From contig PBQX02000093.1 of the NCBI GenBank assembly GCA_002725175.2, positions 1 through 8,026 on the forward strand: a DNA stretch of 8,026 nucleotides, written 5' to 3'. How positions within the stretch are numbered: the first letter of the stretch is position 1; the number at the start of each line of letters is the position of its first letter. The notes under the pieces are model-generated. The model was not told the DNA's origin, ran no database searches, and worked only from the letters and a program-made list of their open reading frames with translations. Below are positions 1-4,639 of this stretch, piece by piece. This DNA is from CACKLF01 sp002725175. GTDB taxonomy: Bacteria > Pseudomonadota > Alphaproteobacteria > Rhodobacterales > Rhodobacteraceae. Position numbers and translations under genes: made by a program.

Positions 1-805
1 AGGTAATTGTATAAAGAGGGGATGTATGACACGTGGTTATGATAACTATGATAGTAAAGCTAATCAACAAGGTAATTGTATAAAGAAAGGATGTACGACA
101 CGTGGTTATGATAACTATGATAGTAAAGCTAATGTTAACGATGGAAGCTGTATAAAGAAGGGATGTATGACACGTGGTTCTGATAATTATGATAGTAAGG
201 CAAATGTTAATGATGGTTCATGTTATATAACAGGATGCATGGATAAAGATGCAGATAATTATAATACGAAAGCTACAAGGCAAGGGCCGTGTACCATAAC
301 AGGATGCATGGATAAAGATGCCGAAAATTACAATTCTAGAGCAAACAAAAAAGGCAAATGTACAATAAAAGGATGCATGGATAAAGATGCAGAAAATTAC
401 AATCCTAAAGCAAACAAAAAAGGCAACTGTTCAATAAAAGGATGCATGGATAAAGATGCAAAAAATTATATTAGTAAAGCAAATATTGAAGATAATTCTT
501 GCGAATACTTCAGATATGGTTGTATGAAACCAGACGCATCCAATTATGATAAAGATGCTCAGAAATCAGATGGTTATTGTATATATAAAGGATGTACAAA
601 TCCATTGGCTACAAACTATGATAAGAAGGCAAATATTGATGATAATAGTTGTAGAATTGTAGGATGTACAGATACAACTGCCAAAAATTATTCAGCAATT
701 GCGAATGTTGATGATGGAACTTGTAAATATGTAAAATATGGTTGTACAGATAAAACCGCGGTTAATTATGATAAAACAGCAGAAAAATCATTAAATTCTA
801 ACTGT
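1..805 (+). repeat. Tandem 69-78 bp coding repeats (end of unit 8 to unit 19)
   Basis: In-frame repeats with the pattern G-C-[MT]-x3-[AY/S]-x-N-Y-x3-A-x5-6-C-x3. Units start at about 20, 89, 161, 233, 302, 371, 440, 518, 590, 662 and 740. Units are 69 bp (23 aa), 72 bp (24 aa) or 78 bp (26 aa). The upstream units are nearly identical in DNA; units from about 233 onward are progressively more diverged. The window starts inside unit 8, in the most homogeneous part of the array, where an assembler would be expected to break or loop. Confidence 0.95.
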
Positions 806-2167
806 ATATGGCCTCCACCTGCTAGGCCCGTTCTTCCACCGCCACCACCGATACCCAAAAGTCTTGAGTTCAAGAAAGATAATTGTGAAATAAAATATGA
901 AACTGGGTTTTGTGTAATGAATAATGATGTTGCTGCAAAAAACAAACATAAAATAGACGACCTAGATTTTGGATTACAGAGTGCTGATAGAAACATTGAA
1001 TGTTATCAAAAAGCAAAAGATAAATATGGAAATAATTTAACCGGAGTAGAAATTATTTCGAATAATGAGAATAGTGGCTGTTACGCACACACATCAGATA
1101 AGATTTTTAAGGCAAATGCTTTAAAAAATCATATATGTCATATTAGTGAAAAACATTATGTTTCACAATACTGTGATCCAGTATCAGTAGATAAAGGTGA
1201 TATAGAATGTGAAGCAATCATACAAAGAAAACAACAACTCAATGATGAACAATCGGAGTCAAACGATAGACTAAGACGTGAAAACAAACAACTAAATATA
1301 CTATTAAAAGGATATCGCGCACGCGCGAAACGGGCGCAACGGGCATTACCAAAATCTGATGTAAGTATTTTAACAAAAAAACTACAAGAACGCTATGTAC
1401 TTTTGGATGCTAAACGTGCCGAAGATGCCCAAGATTATGATAATCGTGGATGTAGTAATACTAATTCAATGAAACTACAAGAAATAGAAAATGAAAAATA
1501 TTCACTTCTAAAAGATTATGAGAGGCTAAAACTGGAAAATGAAGATATGAGAAATGAAGCAAATTCACACGAAATTATCAGTTTAGAACATAATTCTGAA
1601 ACCAAATCGGCTGAATACAGGAAACAAATTCAAAAACAAGAATTACAACATGCCAAGGATAGAGCAAAGATACAACGTTTATTAGACTCAAAACTTGTAA
1701 AAGAGAAAAAAGAAGCAGAGAAACAGGAAAATGAACGCAAAAAGAAATATTTAGCTGAACAAAAAAGAAGACTTGCCGAAATTGCTATTATTGAAGAACA
1801 AAAAAGACAAAAAGAGGAAGAAATTCAAAATCGAAAAAAACTACTAGCTCAAGAGCGTGTGAAATCACTTCAAGAAGCTGAGAAAATAGCTAAAACAAAG
1901 GAACAAAAAGAGGCTTTACAATACGCAAAGCAAAATGCCATTAATTATTTAAAACAACTTGATAATGATCTGAAAGATATGATAAAAAAACATACAAAGG
2001 AAAGACTTTCTTTAGAAGCAACAATTGAAGATATAAAGTATAAACAAAATGTATGTAAGGATGATATTAGTCAGGTAGAGGGAGCAAAAGGCAAAGGAGA
2101 TGATGACTTACAAAAATGTTCATTATTTACTAGACAAATGCAGAGAATTGAACCAGTGTTTTTCTAA
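1..2167 (+). CDS. 5'-truncated copy of gene A: Cys-repeat / coiled-coil protein (C-terminal 721 residues)
   Basis: The reading frame is open from the window edge: the first full codon is at 2-4, in the middle of a 23-aa repeat. The ATG at 26 is an internal Met of the repeat (GCMTRGY) and not a start. By alignment with the full copy at 4640-7924 this piece is residues 374-1094. In order it holds the end of repeat 8, repeats 9-19 (to about 805), a proline-rich linker (about 810-860), a globular segment with seven Cys (about 884-1210), a Lys/Glu/Gln-rich coiled coil of about 300 residues, and the C-terminus ending EPVFF. It differs from the other copy at only two sites that I found: 1710 A against 7467 G (Lys/Arg) and 1733 G against 7490 A (Glu/Lys). 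It may be the same gene seen twice through circular overlap, or a true second copy. Function is unknown; an extracellular or virion structural role is inferred. Confidence 0.88.
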   Translation, partial: GNCIKRGCMTRGYDNYDSKANQQGNCIKKGCTTRGYDNYDSKANVNDGSCIKKGCMTRGSDNYDSKANVNDGSCYITGCMDKDADNYNTKATRQGPCTITGCMDKDAENYNSRANKKGKCTIKGCMDKDAENYNPKANKKGNCSIKGCMDKDAKNYISKANIEDNSCEYFRYGCMKPDASNYDKDAQKSDGYCIYKGCTNPLATNYDKKANIDDNSCRIVGCTDTTAKNYSAIANVDDGTCKYVKYGCTDKTAVNYDKTAEKSLNSNCIWPPPARPVLPPPPPIPKSLEFKKDNCEIKYETGFCVMNNDVAAKNKHKIDDLDFGLQSADRNIECYQKAKDKYGNNLTGVEIISNNENSGCYAHTSDKIFKANALKNHICHISEKHYVSQYCDPVSVDKGDIECEAIIQRKQQLNDEQSESNDRLRRENKQLNILLKGYRARAKRAQRALPKSDVSILTKKLQERYVLLDAKRAEDAQDYDNRGCSNTNSMKLQEIENEKYSLLKDYERLKLENEDMRNEANSHEIISLEHNSETKSAEYRKQIQKQELQHAKDRAKIQRLLDSKLVKEKKEAEKQENERKKKYLAEQKRRLAEIAIIEEQKRQKEEEIQNRKKLLAQERVKSLQEAEKIAKTKEQKEALQYAKQNAINYLKQLDNDLKDMIKKHTKERLSLEATIEDIKYKQNVCKDDISQVEGAKGKGDDDLQKCSLFTRQMQRIEPVFF
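1315..1328. other. GC-rich patch with perfect 6-bp inverted repeat (TCGCGC-AC-GCGCGA)
   Basis: A perfect palindromic pair with a 2-nt centre lies inside the coiled-coil coding region. A short direct repeat CGGGC-GCAA-CGGGC follows at once. Together they make a GC-rich island of about 35 bp in a strongly AT-rich gene. It encodes a run of Arg/Ala (YRARAKRAQRAL) using CGC, CGG and GCG codons, which are rare elsewhere in these genes. The paralogous region of gene B has no such island. The second copy is at 7072-7085. Function is unknown. Confidence 0.6.
2159..2165 (+). terminator. TTTTTCT at the stop codon of gene A copy 1 (possible pox-like termination signal)
   Basis: TTTTTCT overlaps the last codons and the stop (Phe-Phe-stop). 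It matches the poxvirus early-transcription termination signal TTTTTNT. The same string sits at the ends of gene B and of the second gene A copy, but it also simply encodes the conserved C-terminal VFF. No hairpin terminator is evident in the 26-bp spacer. Confidence 0.2.
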
Positions 2168-2179
2168 AACAATATTATT

Positions 2180-2193
2180 TATTTTACTTAATA
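2180..2193 (+). promoter_or_regulatory. Start-proximal A/T motif (candidate promoter) of the small gene
   Basis: TATTTTACTTAATA lies directly against the ATG at 2194. The same motif at the same spacing precedes the genes at 2499 and 4640, with the four T's at -12 to -9 in all cases. No Shine-Dalgarno sequence is present. It recalls late promoters of large DNA viruses that abut or overlap the start codon, but I cannot match it to a defined class. Confidence 0.55.
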
Positions 2194-2460
2194 ATGGAAA
2201 TAAGTAAAAATATTTATGAATGCATTTTTTTATTTTCTATAATTCTCATATTAACTATTTATATAAATAGAAACTACTTTTTCGGCATGACACCGCATGC
2301 GTCTAGAGAGGATTTTGGAATGATCATCTCTAGTTCTTCATATAGTTCTTCTTCTGATGAATCATCTGATGATGACGCTGACGAATTGTCTGATGACGGT
2401 TCTAATGAAACAGATTCATCGGGGTCGACTTCGTCTGACGACGAAAACGACGCCAATTAA
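2194..2460 (+). CDS. Small membrane-anchored protein with acidic Ser/Asp-rich tail (88 aa)
   Basis: I do not recognise a family. Residues 1-10 carry the N-terminal signature shared with genes A and B (Asn6, Tyr8, Cys10, Phe12, Leu13). It leads into one hydrophobic segment at about 10-25, so the protein is probably a single-pass N-anchored membrane protein. Residues 26-44 include a charged REDF stretch. Residues about 45-87 are low-complexity Ser/Asp/Glu (for example SSSDESSDDDADE), which is very acidic, likely disordered and rich in potential casein-kinase-2-type phosphosites. The start is fixed by the upstream motif and the conserved N-terminus. It lies 26 bp after gene A and 38 bp before gene B on the same strand, so it is probably co-regulated with them. 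One possibility is a partner of the basic Ser/Lys/Arg stretch of protein B; this is inference only. The antisense reading frame over the tail reflects Ser/Asp codon bias. Confidence 0.85.
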   Translation: MEISKNIYECIFLFSIILILTIYINRNYFFGMTPHASREDFGMIISSSSYSSSSDESSDDDADELSDDGSNETDSSGSTSSDDENDAN

Positions 2461-2484
2461 TGTTTTAACAAACGAAATATTATA

Positions 2485-2498
2485 TATTTTAATTAGTA
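2485..2498 (+). promoter_or_regulatory. Start-proximal A/T motif (candidate promoter) of gene B
   Basis: TATTTTAATTAGTA lies directly against the ATG at 2499 and differs from the motif at 2180 at two positions (C to A, A to G). The 38-bp spacer also has a weak GTTT-TAAC-AAAC stem just after the preceding stop, too short to call a terminator. Confidence 0.55.
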
Positions 2499-4616
2499 AT
2501 GCAGTCAAGTAACAACATTTATATCTGTCTATTCTTATTACTATTATCTATTATTTCATTCATATCATATAAAAGAGGTAGTAAGCCATTGCATAGATTA
2601 ACAGAAGAATCATTAAAATTATTACGAGGTCGTGATAATAGAAGAAGAAGAGATATCTATAAGTATGGTAGCTTATATGGAAATATAAGAGAAGGCTACT
2701 ATGGTAAAAAGAAAAAAAAATCGAGTAAGTCATCTAGTAGTTCATCATCTCGTTCTACTCGTTCTAGTTCTACTCGTTCTAGTGGTTCAGGTTCTATAAC
2801 GGAATATATAAAAGTTAATGGACGCAGAGCTAGAACTGGTGACAGGTGTCCCGCTTTGAGAAAGTCAGAATGTCAAGACTACAATGGTAATAGATCTAAT
2901 TGTTTGCGGGCGTATAGTTCTGGTCGAAATGGTAATCGTTTTTGCCAATGGAAACCAGATAAAAATATGTGTAAAACAACTGGTGATATATGTAATCCAG
3001 CGCCACCGCCTCCACCACCACCACCGCCTCCTCCACCACCTCCGCCTAGAGTAGGATGTATGACACCTGGTTATGATAATTATGATAATCGAGCAAATAC
3101 ACCAGGAAATTGTATAAAAAGAGGTTGTACAAACAAAAATGCCACAAACTACGATCCGAAAGCAAATACAGAAAATAATACTTGTAAAATAAAAGGTTGT
3201 ACAGATAGCAATGCAACAAATTATAATCCGATTGCAAATGTTGATGATGGAACTTGTATATATCCAGCACCAGTTCTACCTCCAGTGCCTCCACCACCAA
3301 AAATTAAAGAATTTGTAAGTAATGACTGTAAAGCAGATTATGAAAAAGGTTTTTGTATTTTAGGTAATGACATTGCTCCAAAAGACAAACATCAAATAGA
3401 TAATAAAGATGTTGGCATAGAAAGTGCAGATAGAAACATCGAATGTTATAAAAAAGCGAAAGAAACATATGGTGGTCGTTTAACCGGAGTAGAAATAGTT
3501 TCAGGTTTGGAAAATGCGGGATGTTATGCTCACACATCTGAAGACATATTTAAAGGCAGTAATACAGGAAATGCATTGTGTCATATTGTTGGTAAACACA
3601 AAGCATCACCTTCAGAATCATGCAATCTTTCCGTTGTGAATGATATTATTGAATGTAAAACAATTATAGATAGGAAGAAACGGTTATATAAGGAACAGAA
3701 GAAAGTTGCCAATAAAATGGAACAGGAAAACCAACAACTAAGAAAAATCATATTGCATAAAGCAAAGAATGATGATTTTGCTATTACAGAGAAAAAATAT
3801 GGTATTGATAAGGCGATACTAAAAAAGAATAGAGATGATAAAATAACCTTTTTAAAATCTCAAGAGACAGAAGAATTAAAAAGTTATGAAAACTCTAAAT
3901 GTGGTGCAGCAGAATCAGTTGAAAGATCAGAATGGATAGTTAAATACTTCATGGCTCTCCGCACTACTACACTACAAGAAATTGAAAATGTTCATTTAAG
4001 ACAAATTGCTAACAAACTTAAGATAATAAGTTTGCAAGAGGATTCAGTAAAAAAGGATGCTGAATACAAAGCACAATTACGTGAACAGCAATTAGAACAT
4101 GAACGTAAAAACTCTGAAACAAAAAGATTATTGGACGCTAAATATGAAAATGAAAAAGCAGAAGCAAGACGCCTTGAACTAGAGCGCGAGAAAAAATACA
4201 AAGAAGAAGAGCAAAGAAAACTTGAGGAAAAGATGCGTGTTGAAGACGAAAAACGTAAAAAGGAATTAGAAATAAAAAAGAAAGAAGCATTATTAGCACA
4301 AGAACGCATTAAAGCCCTTGAAGAAGCTGAAAAATTAGCAAATACATTAGCGCAAAAAGAAGCTTTAAGACAAGCAAAACAAAATGCAATTCAAATATTA
4401 AATAATCTAAAGAATGAACTTAAAGACATTACTGCCAGACATATTTCTGAAAAACTTGCCTTAGAAACTGATTTAGCGGGAATTTCATATAGTGTGAAAG
4501 CCTGTAATGACGATATACAACAAATAAAAGCTGCAAAAGATAAAACTGACGCTGATTTACAAAAATGTTCTCTTTTTAACAGACAGATGCAAAGAATGGA
4601 ACCAGTGTTTTTCTAA
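2499..4616 (+). CDS. Gene B: anchored six-Cys domain / 3-repeat / coiled-coil protein (705 aa)
   Basis: Paralogue of the 1094-aa gene A. Residues 1-23 form the shared anchor (Asn6, Tyr8, Cys10, hydrophobic to about 23). Residues 24-69 are basic (RRRRD, REGYY). Residues 70-98 are a low-complexity Lys/Ser/Arg stretch absent from A. A six-Cys domain spans 101-165 (C117, C125, C135, C149, C158, C165), followed by 15 prolines (169-183). Three two-Cys repeats span 186-253; the third reads close to the classic GCTD..A.NYNP.A.VDDGTC type. A second Pro linker covers about 256-267. A globular segment with seven Cys conserved in A spans 277-386, and a Lys/Glu coiled coil spans about 388-685. The C-terminus ends EPVFF, nearly identical to A. 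The coiled coil and globular regions match A in length; repeat number (3 against 19) makes most of the size difference. Catalytic motifs are absent. A structural or surface role is inferred. Confidence 0.92.
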   Translation: MQSSNNIYICLFLLLLSIISFISYKRGSKPLHRLTEESLKLLRGRDNRRRRDIYKYGSLYGNIREGYYGKKKKKSSKSSSSSSSRSTRSSSTRSSGSGSITEYIKVNGRRARTGDRCPALRKSECQDYNGNRSNCLRAYSSGRNGNRFCQWKPDKNMCKTTGDICNPAPPPPPPPPPPPPPPPRVGCMTPGYDNYDNRANTPGNCIKRGCTNKNATNYDPKANTENNTCKIKGCTDSNATNYNPIANVDDGTCIYPAPVLPPVPPPPKIKEFVSNDCKADYEKGFCILGNDIAPKDKHQIDNKDVGIESADRNIECYKKAKETYGGRLTGVEIVSGLENAGCYAHTSEDIFKGSNTGNALCHIVGKHKASPSESCNLSVVNDIIECKTIIDRKKRLYKEQKKVANKMEQENQQLRKIILHKAKNDDFAITEKKYGIDKAILKKNRDDKITFLKSQETEELKSYENSKCGAAESVERSEWIVKYFMALRTTTLQEIENVHLRQIANKLKIISLQEDSVKKDAEYKAQLREQQLEHERKNSETKRLLDAKYENEKAEARRLELEREKKYKEEEQRKLEEKMRVEDEKRKKELEIKKKEALLAQERIKALEEAEKLANTLAQKEALRQAKQNAIQILNNLKNELKDITARHISEKLALETDLAGISYSVKACNDDIQQIKAAKDKTDADLQKCSLFNRQMQRMEPVFF
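2799..2993 (+). repeat. Six-Cys domain module in gene B (related to 4742-4939 and 4991-5185)
   Basis: Encodes TEY..VNGRRAR..., with the cysteine spacing C-x7-C-x9-C-x13-C-x8-C-x6-C. It shares 54 of 65 residues with the second module of gene A, which is more than the two modules inside gene A share with each other. I do not recognise a named domain. Six evenly kept cysteines suggest three disulphides. Confidence 0.85.
3003..3047 (+). repeat. CCN triplet tract encoding 15 prolines
   Basis: Fifteen consecutive proline codons with mixed third bases (CCA, CCG, CCT) link the six-Cys domain to the first two-Cys repeat of protein B. Gene A has eight prolines at the same place (5192-5215). It would form a stiff polyproline spacer. 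Mixed codon use argues against recent pure slippage of a single triplet. Confidence 0.85.
3054..3257 (+). repeat. Three tandem two-Cys repeats in gene B
   Basis: Units start at 3054, 3123 and 3195. The first closely resembles the homogenised units of gene A (GCMTPGYDNYD). The second and third resemble the older, more diverged units at the 3' end of gene A's array (GCTDSNATNYNP). This suggests the short array is nearer the ancestral state and that gene A's array grew by amplifying a first-type unit. Confidence 0.92.
4608..4614 (+). terminator. TTTTTCT at the stop codon of gene B (possible pox-like termination signal)
   Basis: Same string and same position relative to the stop codon as in gene A. 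Conservation could be due only to the conserved Val-Phe-Phe C-terminus, so support is weak. Confidence 0.2.
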
Positions 4617-4625
4617 ACTTTTATA

Positions 4626-4639
4626 TATTTTACTTAGTA
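4626..4639 (+). promoter_or_regulatory. Start-proximal A/T motif (candidate promoter) of gene A
   Basis: TATTTTACTTAGTA directly precedes the ATG at 4640. It occupies most of the 23-bp gap after gene B. Any promoter here must therefore be very compact and partly overlap the 3' end of gene B. Confidence 0.55.

Larger units (their letters stand above)
1..2269 (+). repeat. Long direct repeat, left copy (pairs with 5758-8026)
   Basis: Every stretch I compared by eye matches the right end of the window at a constant offset of 5757 bp, apart from substitutions at 1710 and 1733. The repeat reaches both extreme ends of the window. That is expected for a circular molecule assembled past its own start, or for any window cut from a head-to-tail array of 5757-bp units. 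It covers most of gene A, the 26-bp spacer and the first 25 codons of the small gene. No transposase, integrase or target-site duplication is visible at its edges. Confidence 0.97.

Noticed and set aside
26..28. ATG as start of the first gene
   Set aside because: The frame is open upstream to the window edge and this Met is the usual third residue of a repeat unit. Alignment to the complete copy shows it is internal.
766..996. Antisense 76-codon frame present in both long-repeat copies (also 6523-6753)
   Set aside because: It is duplicated only because the locus is duplicated. It lies wholly opposite the Pro-rich and Cys-rich coding segment and its Gly run mirrors the proline codons.
1..2269. 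Insertion-sequence or transposon long terminal repeat
   Set aside because: The repeat contains ordinary gene sequence, has no transposase or terminal inverted repeats, and its ends coincide with the window edges rather than a biological boundary.
2466..2480. Hairpin terminator after the small gene (GTTT-TAAC-AAAC)
   Set aside because: Only four A/T-rich base pairs; too weak to separate from chance in this composition.
2461..2498. tRNA or small RNA genes in the intergenic spacers
   Set aside because: All spacers are 23-38 bp, too short for a tRNA, and are mostly taken up by the start-proximal motif.
3992..4309. Antisense Ser/Phe-rich reading frame opposite the coiled coil of gene B
   Set aside because: Ser/Phe runs are the expected reverse-strand reading of Lys/Glu-rich codons. 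No promoter-like motif or conserved protein is seen.
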